Source: Nocardia sp. MH4
GTDB lineage: Bacteria; Actinomycetota; Actinomycetes; Mycobacteriales; Mycobacteriaceae
Direction of reading: 5' to 3'
Assembly: GCF_019266065.1 (NCBI RefSeq)
Contig: NZ_LPNR01000096.1
Coordinates: 21,689 to 85,688, forward strand
Length of the DNA: 64,000 nucleotides
Shown here: positions 18,179 to 25,981 of the stretch, one piece after another
Position numbering within the stretch: the first letter of the stretch is position 1
Layout: each line of letters begins with the position of its first letter
The notes under the pieces: generated by a model
What the model was told of the DNA's origin: nothing
Seen by the model: the letters and a program-made list of their open reading frames with translations, nothing else
Databases searched by the model: none
Made by a program: the position numbers and the translations under genes

Positions 18179-19129
18179 TCAGCCCGCGACCGCGTAGTGC
18201 TTGCGGACCCCGGCGGCGGCCCGCTCGACGAGCACGGCGATCGAGGTCGCGACCTCCTCGGCGCGCTCCAGGATGACGCTGTGTCCGGCGCCCTCGATCC
18301 GCACCAGTTCGGCGCCCGCCAGTTGCGAGGCCAGCACCACCGAGTGGGTGAACGGCACCATCAGATCGGCCGAGCCGGCCAGCACCAGGGTGGGCAGATC
18401 GCCGAGCCGGGCCAGGGTGCGCGCCTCGTCGAAGGTCAGCAGCGAGCTGAGGAAGCCCGACATCGTCAGCAGCGGCGTCTCGTTCAGGATCGCGGTCGCC
18501 ACCGCGGCGACCCGCGGGTTCACCCGCCGCGTGCCGGTGGCGGCCTCGCGGATCAGCGGCCCGAAGATCCAGCGGGAGAAGCGCTTCGAGGCCTGCATCA
18601 CCCGGGGTGCGCGCAGGACCGCGTGCTGTAACGAGGCGACGGCGTGCCGATTGAGCAGTCGGCCGAGGCCGACCTCGGTGATCCCGCCCGCCGCGCCCGC
18701 GATCAGTCCGATCCCGGCGACGCGGGTGCCGATGGACGCGGGGAACAGCCGGGCGTAGGCCAGCAGCACCATCGCTCCCATCGAGTGGCCGACCAGCACG
18801 ACCGGCCCGGTCGGCGCGACGGCGCGCAGCACCGCGTCGAGGTCGGTGGCCAGCTGATCGATGGTGTAGGTCGCGTGGTCGGCGTGGCCGGATTCGCCGT
18901 GGCCGCGGTGGTCGTAGAACACCATCCTGGTGTCGGCGTCCCAGTGTCGGAGCAGGTGCTCGCGCAGGAACGCCCACGATTCGGTGTGCAGGCAGTGGCC
19001 GTGGACGAAGACGACGGTCAGCGCGGCGTCGGCGGCCCCGAAGGTGCGGACCGCGATCGGCACACCGTCGTCGGTGACGACGGTGGCGCGCCGACCGAGA
19101 AGATCGGTGGTGGCGAACGACTTCGACAT
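18179..19129 (-). CDS. Alpha/beta hydrolase
   Basis: 316 residues. The oxyanion-hole HGH is in VVFVHGHCLH, the nucleophile elbow is GHSMGAM, and the catalytic histidine is in EGAGHSV. CAGGAGG precedes the ATG at 6 bases. No signal peptide is visible, so it is cytoplasmic. The substrate is unknown; lipid ester or epoxide hydrolase relatives are possible. Its upstream region contains the low-GC structured element at 19306-19403. Confidence 0.88.
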   Translation of the reverse strand: MSKSFATTDLLGRRATVVTDDGVPIAVRTFGAADAALTVVFVHGHCLHTESWAFLREHLLRHWDADTRMVFYDHRGHGESGHADHATYTIDQLATDLDAVLRAVAPTGPVVLVGHSMGAMVLLAYARLFPASIGTRVAGIGLIAGAAGGITEVGLGRLLNRHAVASLQHAVLRAPRVMQASKRFSRWIFGPLIREAATGTRRVNPRVAAVATAILNETPLLTMSGFLSSLLTFDEARTLARLGDLPTLVLAGSADLMVPFTHSVVLASQLAGAELVRIEGAGHSVILERAEEVATSIAVLVERAAAGVRKHYAVAG

Positions 19130-19305
19130 AGCGGCCTCCTGTGGTTCTGGAGCGCTGGCCGCGGCCCGCCATGAGGAGAGTCGCGTACTGAGTTATTCGA
19201 ATCAGATTTCCGGCCCGTTAGCCCGCCAATCCTGGCGTTATCCAGCCGATGCGCAACCGAATCCGGGCGGGCCCTGGTCGTTATGCAGGAGATTCTTCGG
19301 CTATC

Positions 19306-19403
19306 TAGCCCTCTAACTAGAGATCCTTAGATCGTCGTCGAGAGCTCTCTCGAGGGTTGTCTTAGTCCTTCTAGGAAAGTAGCTAGAGAGAAGTAGAGGG
19401 CTA
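19306..19403. repeat. Low-GC, CTAG-rich structured element
   Basis: A perfect 10-bp inverted repeat (TAGCCCTCTA at 19306-19315, TAGAGGGCTA at 19394-19403) encloses 78 bases. Inside, TCGAGAG-CT-CTCTCGA (19338-19353) forms a second dyad and GATC-CTTA-GATC a third. 19301-19400 is about 48% G+C, against clearly higher G+C around it, and there are four CTAG tetranucleotides. The right arm contains the stop codon of the AAA ATPase gene. It could be a terminator/attenuator, a small RNA, or a protein-binding site. Confidence 0.6.
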
Positions 19404-20582
19404 TACGCTCCGCAGATACCGGCCGAAGTGGGGGACCGTGAAACCGATCGTGCCGCGCTCGGCCGAGTAGATCAGGCCCTTCTTGATGAGCCCGTCGCGC
19501 GCGGGCGAGACCGAGGCCGGCTTGCGGCCGAGCTCGGCGGCTACCGCCGACGTGGCGACCGGGCCGTCGTCGCCGGCCAGGTCGGCCATCGCGCGCATGT
19601 ACTCGCGCTCGGCGGGCGTCGCGCGCTCGTACCGGGAGCCGAAGAAGCCGACCGCCAGTTCCTCCTCGGCGGCGGGCGCTGCCACCTCGACGTCCTCGGC
19701 GGTGATCGGACTGTCGGGCGCCTGGTCCCAGGCCGCCTTGCCGTAGGCCTGCACGAAATACGGGTAGCCGTCGGCCTTCTGGTAGAGCGAGTCCAGCGCG
19801 TCCTCGGTGAATTTCACCTCTTCCCGCTCGGCGGGGGCGATCAGCGCGAGGTCGGCCGACTGCCGGTCGAGCCGGTCGATGCGGTGATAACTGAACAGTC
19901 GCTCCGAGTAACTCTTCGAAGCCGACAGCACCGCGGGCAGATGCGGCAGCCCGGCGCCGACGACGATCAGCGGCGCGCCGTCCTGGCTCAGCTCGTGGCA
20001 GGCGCCGCAGATCGCCGAGACGTCGGCCGGGCCGAGATCCTGCATCTCGTCGATGAAGATGCCGATCCCGACGCCGATATCGGCCGCCAGCGCCGCGGCC
20101 TCCTTGAACAGCTCGATCAGGTCGATCTCGATGTCGCCCGAATCGGCGCGGCCGGTCACCGCGGGCACATCGATGCCGGGCTGCCAGCGTTCGCGCATGC
20201 CCTTGTCGGCGGTGGCGCGCAGGGCGAAGGCCTTGAGGATGCCGAGGAAGTCGTCGACGTGCTCGGGATTGCGGTGCGCCATCGCGATCGCGCGCACCGC
20301 CATGTGCAGCGCCGAGGACAGTGGCCTGCGCAGATCCTGGTCCGGTCGCGCCTCGATCTTGCCGGTGCCCCAGCCGCGCGAGATCGCCGCCGAACGAAGC
20401 TGGTTGAGCAGCACGGTCTTTCCGACCCCGCGCAGCCCGGTGAGCATCACGCTGCGCTCCGGCCTGCCCCTGGCCACCCGCTCGAGCACGATGTCGAAGG
20501 CGGCGAGTTGCTTGTCACGTCCGGCCAATTCGGGTGGACGTTGGCCGGCGCCGGGAGCGTAGGGATTGCGCACGGGGTCCAT
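19401..20582 (-). CDS. AAA+ ATP-binding protein, ORC1/Cdc6-like fold
   Basis: 393 residues from the ATG at 20582. Walker A is GLRGVGKT (49-56), Walker B FIDEMQD (176-182), and a sensor/arginine region surrounds ERLFSYHRIDRLD. The C-terminal 90 residues look like a winged helix (GPVATSAVAAELGRKPASVSPARDGLIKKGLI), suggesting DNA binding. Lone ATPases of this type are common in actinobacteria and uncharacterised. The neighbouring divergent 97-residue gene may be linked. Confidence 0.8.
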   Translation of the reverse strand: MDPVRNPYAPGAGQRPPELAGRDKQLAAFDIVLERVARGRPERSVMLTGLRGVGKTVLLNQLRSAAISRGWGTGKIEARPDQDLRRPLSSALHMAVRAIAMAHRNPEHVDDFLGILKAFALRATADKGMRERWQPGIDVPAVTGRADSGDIEIDLIELFKEAAALAADIGVGIGIFIDEMQDLGPADVSAICGACHELSQDGAPLIVVGAGLPHLPAVLSASKSYSERLFSYHRIDRLDRQSADLALIAPAEREEVKFTEDALDSLYQKADGYPYFVQAYGKAAWDQAPDSPITAEDVEVAAPAAEEELAVGFFGSRYERATPAEREYMRAMADLAGDDGPVATSAVAAELGRKPASVSPARDGLIKKGLIYSAERGTIGFTVPHFGRYLRSV

Positions 20583-20691
20583 GCCGGACAACCGTAGCGC
20601 GGATCAGCGGGGGAATCTCGGTAACTCTGGGCTGTGTCCTAGATACTGCTAGCGAACCGGAGACGACGTCATCGCAGCGGAACGGAGTGAC

Positions 20692-20985
20692 ATGCCCGAG
20701 GAACCCCAGTGGGACGCGCACGGAGAGCCGATGGCGACCTCGACGGCCGCCCTCCTCGACGGCCTGCGGCTGCCTGCGGACGCGCACCTGACCGAGTCGA
20801 TCCGGGTGTTCCTGCGGGCCGCCGTCGAGGGGGAGGGCGGCGACGATCCGGAGGCGCTGGCCGCGCTGGCGCTGGGCCCGCTGTTGATCGCGCTCGGGCG
20901 GCTCGAGATCGACCTGGCCGACGCGCGCACCCGCATCGCCGACCTCGAACAGGTGCTCGGCGGGCGCGACGGCCGCGCCCGATAA
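20692..20985 (+). CDS. Hypothetical helical protein
   Basis: 97 residues, acidic, Ala/Leu/Glu-rich, with a predicted C-terminal coiled coil (ALGRLEIDLADARTRIADLEQVLGG, residues 67-91). ACGGAG precedes the ATG. It is divergent from the AAA ATPase with about 110 bases between. No family is recognised. Confidence 0.6.
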   Translation: MPEEPQWDAHGEPMATSTAALLDGLRLPADAHLTESIRVFLRAAVEGEGGDDPEALAALALGPLLIALGRLEIDLADARTRIADLEQVLGGRDGRAR

Positions 20986-21046
20986 CGCGACGGCCGATCG
21001 GGATATCGGACCGTTACGCGCGGCGACACGCCGGAACGACAGCGCT

Positions 21047-21098
21047 TGTCCAGGGCTTTCCCGAGTGCGGGAAAACAACTTGCGTGCTTCGCTGGACA
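21047..21098 (+). other. Nested hairpin before the NlpC/P60 gene
   Basis: An outer stem TGTCCAG/CTGGACA (21047-21053 with 21092-21098) encloses a perfect inner hairpin TTTCCCG-AGTG-CGGGAAA (21057-21074). It lies 60 bases after the stop of the 97-residue gene and 150 bases before the NlpC gene. It may be a terminator or part of the NlpC leader; I find no known riboswitch consensus in it. Confidence 0.45.
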
Positions 21099-21114
21099 GC
21101 TTCCATCACAGGCC

Positions 21115-21130
21115 GTAATCTTCTCGTGAC
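21115..21130 (+). promoter_or_regulatory. MtrA-like direct repeat
   Basis: GTAAT and GTGAC are separated by 6 bases, resembling the GTNAC-N6-GTNAC direct repeat reported for actinobacterial MtrA. NlpC-type cell-wall hydrolases are known MtrA targets in relatives. One of the ten conserved positions is off. Confidence 0.35.
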
Positions 21131-21250
21131 TTAGTGGAGTCTGTCGCTTCGTCAGAGAAACGGCGCCATTGAGTCACCGCCGAATAGTTGTCGTCGCCAA
21201 GCGATTCCGGCGACCCGGTGGTGGAGCAGCAAGATCGGAGACTCGTCTCG

Positions 21251-21874
21251 GTGGGTAAACACAGCTTGCAGCGGGATTCTCGACTGCCGAATTCCGTCAA
21301 GGGTGCGCTCGTCATGGGTGCGGTGGCCGCCACGACTGGTGCGATGCCTGCGATTTCGCAGGCCGCCACGATCAACATTCCCGGCCTCGGTAACTTCGAT
21401 CTGCCGCCGGAGCTCGAGCAGCCCGCGCAGCAGGTGGAGAAGCAGCTTCAGGCGATGGTCGCCCCGCAGGGCCAGGCCGCCCCGCAGCTGCCGAGCGTCA
21501 CCTTCGACAACCCCTTCCAGCAGCAGCAGTCCGCGGGCAACATCGCCCTGGACGCGGCGCGGACCAAGCTCGGCGCGGTCTACAGCTGGGGTGCCGCCGG
21601 CCCGTCGAGCTTCGACTGCTCCGGCCTCGTGCAGTGGGCCTACCGTCAGGCCGGAATCGAACTGCCGCGCACCAGCTTCGAGCAGTCCCACGTGGGCGCG
21701 CCGGTGTCCTTCGACAACCTGCAGGCCGGTGACATCGTCATCACCAACGGTGGCGGTCACGTCGGCATCTACGCCGGCAACGGTCAGCTGCTGAACGCGG
21801 TGCAGTCGGGCACCCCGGTGTCCTACACCCACCTCAGCGCCGACGACGTCGTCACGGCTCGCCGTATCGTCTAA
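21251..21874 (+). CDS. NlpC/P60 peptidoglycan endopeptidase, secreted
   Basis: 207 residues from GTG at 21251. A basic N-terminus and a hydrophobic segment (residues 18-37) ending AISQA-A form a signal peptide. After a Gln/Pro-rich linker, the C-terminal 115 residues are NlpC/P60: catalytic Cys in FDCSGL, His in GGGHVGIY, and the third polar residue in LLNAVQ. It cleaves peptide stems of peptidoglycan, like RipA-family enzymes. A TTG start at 21188 would lengthen it by 21 residues ahead of the signal sequence and is less likely. Confidence 0.9.
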   Translation: MGKHSLQRDSRLPNSVKGALVMGAVAATTGAMPAISQAATINIPGLGNFDLPPELEQPAQQVEKQLQAMVAPQGQAAPQLPSVTFDNPFQQQQSAGNIALDAARTKLGAVYSWGAAGPSSFDCSGLVQWAYRQAGIELPRTSFEQSHVGAPVSFDNLQAGDIVITNGGGHVGIYAGNGQLLNAVQSGTPVSYTHLSADDVVTARRIV

Positions 21875-21877
21875 GGG

Positions 21878-22270
21878 GTGACCCCCGCGGAACAACGCTC
21901 CGTCACCCAGGCACGCGTCGACTCGTGGATCTGGGCGGTGCGCTTGTTCAAGACGCGCTCGGCCGCGGCGGAAGCCTGCCGCGCCGGGCATGTGCGAATC
22001 AACGGTGTCACCGTCAAACCCGCGCAGCAGGTGCGGATCGGTGACGAGATCCGGATCAAGCACGCGGGCCTCGAACGCATCGTCGTCGTCGAGCGGATCA
22101 TCCACAAGCGCGTCGGGCCACCGATCGCCGCGCAGTGCATGATCGATCGCAGCCCGCCGCCACCGCCGAAGGAAGTCCTCGCCTCGATCCCGCAGCGCGA
22201 TCGCGGTGCGGGCAGGCCGACCAAACGGGAACGCCGCGAAACGGATCGACTGATGGGCCGCACCGACTAG
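21878..22270 (+). CDS. S4-domain RNA-binding protein, Hsp15-like
   Basis: 130 residues, GTG start 3 bases after the NlpC stop. The S4 domain occupies residues 10-65 (SWIWAVRLFKTRSAAAEACRAGHVRINGVTV). Its basic C-terminal tail resembles ribosome-associated heat-shock protein Hsp15, which binds stalled 50S particles with attached peptidyl-tRNA. It is probably co-transcribed with the hydrolase. Confidence 0.85.
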   Translation: MTPAEQRSVTQARVDSWIWAVRLFKTRSAAAEACRAGHVRINGVTVKPAQQVRIGDEIRIKHAGLERIVVVERIIHKRVGPPIAAQCMIDRSPPPPPKEVLASIPQRDRGAGRPTKRERRETDRLMGRTD

Positions 22271-22288
22271 CGCAGCTCTGACCACGCG

Positions 22289-23419
22289 CTAGGTCGATAC
22301 CTTCGCCGCCAGTCTGCTCGACGCGATCGTCGCGATCCCGATCGTGCACAGGGTGGCCAGCATGATCGCCGAACCCTCGCCCGGCACGAGCATGCCCAGC
22401 TGACTGCCCACCGTCACCGCGGCGACCGGCACCCCGATCTGTGCCGCCGCCAGCGTCCCGTACGACAGCGGCTGACCCAGCACCCGCGTGGTCCAGTGCG
22501 CGACGACCGCGCCGACGCCGAGGGTCAGGCCGAGCAGGATGAACTGCGGATGCGCGCCGAGTTCGCGCAGGTCGAGTCGGGCTCCCAGCCAGACGAAGAA
22601 CAGTGGCGCCAGCAGCCCGTCACTGATCGCGAATACCTGCTTGGCCACGCGCCGGGGCTCGCCGATCCCCGCCACCGCCAGCCCGGCCGCGAAGCCGCCG
22701 AGCATGATCGACACATGCATCGAGCTGGCCACGCCGCACAGCAGGAAGACCAGCACCAGGCTCACCCGCAGCTCGAGGGTGAACTTGCGTTCCTCGGACA
22801 CCTCGTGCACCTGCCGGCGCGCGCCGGTCTTCTCCAGATACCGCAGGATCAGGAACATCACGCCGGCGCAGGCCGCGACGACCACCGCGCCGATCGCGGC
22901 CCGCAGCGCGTTGTCCGGATCGATGACCAGGGGCAACGCGACGATGCAGGCGGTGTCGGCGATGGCGACCTGCGCGGTGAGCGCGAGCACCGGCGGTCCG
23001 CTCAAGCGCAGCGAGTCGATGATCGGCAACGCCATCGCCGCCGAGGACGACGCCATCAGCACCGCGTAGATCCCCGTGTGGCCCATGCCGAAGGCCTGTG
23101 ACACGCCCCAGCCCCCGCCCGCGGCGACGACGCCGACCAGCACCGCTCGCAGCGCGCCCGCGCCGAGCGCGCCGCGCACGGCGGGATCGCGCACCGGCAC
23201 GTGCGTACCCGCCGCGAACATCACCAGCGCGAAACCCATGTCGGCCAGGAACACGAAGATCGGATCGCTCGCGTCGAGGATTCGCAACCCGGTCGTACCG
23301 AAGACGACCCCGGCCAGCAGCTCACCCAGGATGACCGGCAGATGCAGCCGCTTGGGCAGGGCGAGCAGTGGTCCGATCACCCCGAGCGCGACGATCAGCG
23401 CCAGGGTCGCGAAGGTCAC
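22289..23419 (-). CDS. Cation:proton antiporter (CPA2-type)
   Basis: 376 residues and about 11-12 membrane helices. Family features include LPVILGELLAGVVFGTTGL near the N-terminus and GGFAAGLAV in the middle. The GTG start at 23419 overlaps the stop of the upstream gene (GTGA); the longer open frame beyond it only mirrors that gene. No C-terminal TrkA-N domain is present. Na+ or K+ exchange for protons is likely; specificity is unknown. Confidence 0.85.
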   Translation of the reverse strand: MTFATLALIVALGVIGPLLALPKRLHLPVILGELLAGVVFGTTGLRILDASDPIFVFLADMGFALVMFAAGTHVPVRDPAVRGALGAGALRAVLVGVVAAGGGWGVSQAFGMGHTGIYAVLMASSSAAMALPIIDSLRLSGPPVLALTAQVAIADTACIVALPLVIDPDNALRAAIGAVVVAACAGVMFLILRYLEKTGARRQVHEVSEERKFTLELRVSLVLVFLLCGVASSMHVSIMLGGFAAGLAVAGIGEPRRVAKQVFAISDGLLAPLFFVWLGARLDLRELGAHPQFILLGLTLGVGAVVAHWTTRVLGQPLSYGTLAAAQIGVPVAAVTVGSQLGMLVPGEGSAIMLATLCTIGIATIASSRLAAKVST

Positions 23420-23805
23420 GGCATCGCGGCGATCTTGGCGGGGATCTCGGCGTTCTCGTCGGCGAAGTAGAGCGCGCAGACCCGGTGGTACCCGTCGGCG
23501 ATCAGCATCGGCACGTTCTTGCGGCAGTCGCCGCGGACCAGCAGGATCGGCGAGAGCTTCTTGCCCTCGTTGATCTTGAGCAGGTCCTTGCGCACGTGGG
23601 GATTGTCCGGGGTCAGGGCCTCGAGCTGGGAGGCGCGCAGGATGTCTTTCGCCTTCTTCACGACCACCGGTGCGCTGCGGAGGTCGGCGACGATCGCCTC
23701 GACCACCGTCGCGTCGCCGAGCAGTTCGAGATAGTCGGCGGCGGCCGGGTAGTCGTGTTCCTCCGGGGTGGCCTTCCATTGCACCTGGATGATTTGGTCT
23801 GCCAT
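23416..23805 (-). CDS. ParB/sulfiredoxin-like domain protein
   Basis: 129 residues. The C-terminal half KKLSPILLVRGDC followed by PMLIADGYHRVCALYF resembles the ParB-N/Srx fold, where a DG-x-HR motif lines the nucleotide pocket. No helix-turn-helix is attached, so a chromosome-partitioning role is unlikely. It is translationally coupled to the antiporter gene, so it may be a nucleotide-sensing regulator of that transporter; that is inference. Confidence 0.65.
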   Translation of the reverse strand: MADQIIQVQWKATPEEHDYPAAADYLELLGDATVVEAIVADLRSAPVVVKKAKDILRASQLEALTPDNPHVRKDLLKINEGKKLSPILLVRGDCRKNVPMLIADGYHRVCALYFADENAEIPAKIAAMP

Positions 23806-23946
23806 CGAATCATCATCCGCCGCTGCGGCCGGGTTAGCGGGAGAGTCGCTGGATGTTGTCGTTTGTTTGCGCGATCGGTATCCGGGCGGCGGGCCCCGAA
23901 AAGTACGCGGTGGTCGGGGTGTGGGCTATCGCCTACGGTGGCACCT

Positions 23947-24888
23947 ATGGGTGAGCGCAGCACGATGTTATCGACGCTTCTCGCCTGCTGTGTCGCTGTC
24001 GTCGCGACGGTTCCGCGGCTGCTGTGGCCGCGCGCCGCCGACACCGCGTTCCTGGCCGCGCTGGAATCGGCGCCGTTGCCGCCCGCGCGCGCGACGGTCT
24101 CGCTCACCGCGCTGGTCCAGGCCGAGATGTCCGCGCCGACAGCGATCGTCGCCGAGGGCGTGCGGACGCTGCGGTCGACGCCGCTGACCATGTCGACCTT
24201 CCTGGTGCGCCACCCGTCGGCCACCTTCCTGGTCGACCCGGCGATCTGCGCGGGCGTGCACGAGCGAGTGCTGCCCGAACTGCCGTTCCCCGTCCCGCTG
24301 CTCGTGGCCCCCGGCCAGCCGGTGCGCGGCTTGAGCGAAGTCCTCGCCGCCCACGACCTGACCGGCGCCGACATCGATTTCGTGCTGCCGACGCACCTGC
24401 ACTGGGACCACGTCGCCGGGCTCTACGAGCTGCCCGGCTGGGTGCCGATCCGGGTGCCCGGCGTCGAATACCGCTGGGCGATGGGCGGATCGCGCGCCCC
24501 GCTGGGTGTCGCCCGTGGCCCCCTGCGTGGACGCGTATTCGACCTCTACGACCTCGACGGACCGCCGGTGCTCACCTTCACCCGCAGCCACGACCTGTTC
24601 GGTGACGGCTCGGTCGTGCTGGTCGACCTGCCCGGGCACACGCCTGGCAGCATCGGCGTGCTGCTCGCCGTCGACGACGGCTCGCGGGTGCTGCTCGCGG
24701 GCGACGCGGTGTGGAGCACGCTGCAGGTGGAGTTGCTGCGCGAGAAGGCCCCGCTGCCCGGCGACCTCGTCGACGACGATCGCGATACCGCCTTCGAGAC
24801 GGTGCACCGGCTGCACGCGCTGCCCGAGGAGATCGAGCTGATCCCCGGCCACGATCGCGCCGCCGTCACCGCCCGCGCCCCGCACTGA
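23947..24888 (+). CDS. Metallo-beta-lactamase-fold hydrolase
   Basis: 313 residues. The metal site is THLHWDHVAG, with GHTPGS, LLAGDAVW and the final GHD supplying the other ligands. The N-terminus (MLSTLLACCVAVVATVPRLLW) is hydrophobic and could anchor the enzyme to the membrane or be a weak lipobox (LLAC). The fold is that of lactonase- or glyoxalase II-like enzymes; substrate unknown. It converges on the next gene with 3 bases between stops. Confidence 0.85.
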   Translation: MGERSTMLSTLLACCVAVVATVPRLLWPRAADTAFLAALESAPLPPARATVSLTALVQAEMSAPTAIVAEGVRTLRSTPLTMSTFLVRHPSATFLVDPAICAGVHERVLPELPFPVPLLVAPGQPVRGLSEVLAAHDLTGADIDFVLPTHLHWDHVAGLYELPGWVPIRVPGVEYRWAMGGSRAPLGVARGPLRGRVFDLYDLDGPPVLTFTRSHDLFGDGSVVLVDLPGHTPGSIGVLLAVDDGSRVLLAGDAVWSTLQVELLREKAPLPGDLVDDDRDTAFETVHRLHALPEEIELIPGHDRAAVTARAPH

Positions 24889-24891
24889 GCC

Positions 24892-25821
24892 TCAGCGCGC
24901 GGCCAGCCCCTCGGCCACGCTCGCATAGCGCGGCCGCCAGTCCAGCTCCGCGTGCGCCAGCGCGCTCGAGATCCGCATCGATGTGTCCGCCATCAGCGCG
25001 CCGATATAGGGCACGGCCAGCCGGATCATCCACGCGGGCAGCCGGATCGGCCGGGGTGTGCCGTGGCTGCGGGCCACCTCGGCGAAGAACTCGCGCCAGG
25101 TGATCGGGGTGTCGTCGGCCAGGTTGTAGGCGCTGCCCGGCGTACCGCGGTCGAGCGCGGCGACCGTCGCCGCGGCGGCGTCCTCGACATGGATCCAGCT
25201 GTTCATCCCGCCGGCACCTAGCGGGCCGACCGGCGCGTGCTTGCGCATCATGTCGGCGAACAGGTCGCTGAACGCGCCCGGCCCGTAGAACAGCCCGTAC
25301 CGCAGCGCGATGCCGTCGACGCCCGGCGCCTCGAACACCTGCTGCTCGCCCGCGACGGTCGCGCGCACCACCTCGTCGGCGACGCCACCGGTGTACACCC
25401 CGAACGGATCGCGCTCGGTCAGCGGCCGGTCGCCGTGATCGAGGTAGCCGTAGCCGAGGATCAGCGACTGGGTGACGAAGCGGCCCGCGCCGACCAGCTC
25501 GGCCGCGGCCAGCAGATTGGCGGTGCCGACGGTGCGCAGCAGGCCGGTCGGGTCATCGGCCGGAATCCGGCGCTGCACCTTGGCATCGCGCAGCGCGGTC
25601 GCCTCGTGGATGACGGCGTCGAACGCGGTGCCGTCGAGCGCGCGCAGCAGCCCGTCGCGATCGAGCACGTCGGCGGTGACCGGGTCGGCGCCGAGCTCGC
25701 GCACCAGCGGATGGGCGTCGGGGCTGCGCACGATGGCCGACACGCGGTGCCCGTTCGCGGTCAGCGCGCGGATCAGTGGACGGCCGATGGCGCCGGTGGC
25801 GCCTGCGAGCAGAACCTGCAT
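24892..25821 (-). CDS. NAD-dependent epimerase/dehydratase family oxidoreductase
   Basis: 309 residues. The Rossmann motif GATGAIGRPL is at residues 7-16. The extended-SDR features continue with DAVIHEATAL and YGLFYGPGAFSDL. GGAAGGAA precedes the ATG at 25821. The usual YxxxK is altered around LRYGLFYG, so NAD(P) binding is likely but catalysis is not certain. It is a single gene, divergent from the large membrane protein. Confidence 0.85.
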   Translation of the reverse strand: MQVLLAGATGAIGRPLIRALTANGHRVSAIVRSPDAHPLVRELGADPVTADVLDRDGLLRALDGTAFDAVIHEATALRDAKVQRRIPADDPTGLLRTVGTANLLAAAELVGAGRFVTQSLILGYGYLDHGDRPLTERDPFGVYTGGVADEVVRATVAGEQQVFEAPGVDGIALRYGLFYGPGAFSDLFADMMRKHAPVGPLGAGGMNSWIHVEDAAAATVAALDRGTPGSAYNLADDTPITWREFFAEVARSHGTPRPIRLPAWMIRLAVPYIGALMADTSMRISSALAHAELDWRPRYASVAEGLAAR

Positions 25822-25981
25822 GGGAGTTCCTTCCGGCGGAGTGAGTGTTTCCCTGCTTCCTGGACGGATCGAGCCGGTGCGATGTGACGGTCTGTGATGG
25901 GCTTCACCCGGTGTACGGTGGCCGGGAATTGGGCCGATGTCACGGCGGGTCGACGGCGTGTCGGTGTGTATCGTGCGGCTC

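Noticed and set aside
20986..21250. ydaO/c-di-AMP riboswitch before the NlpC/P60 gene
   Set aside because: Such switches are common at these genes, and CGCCGAAT occurs once, but the paired GGGGGAACC and GGGTGAATCC elements are not found.
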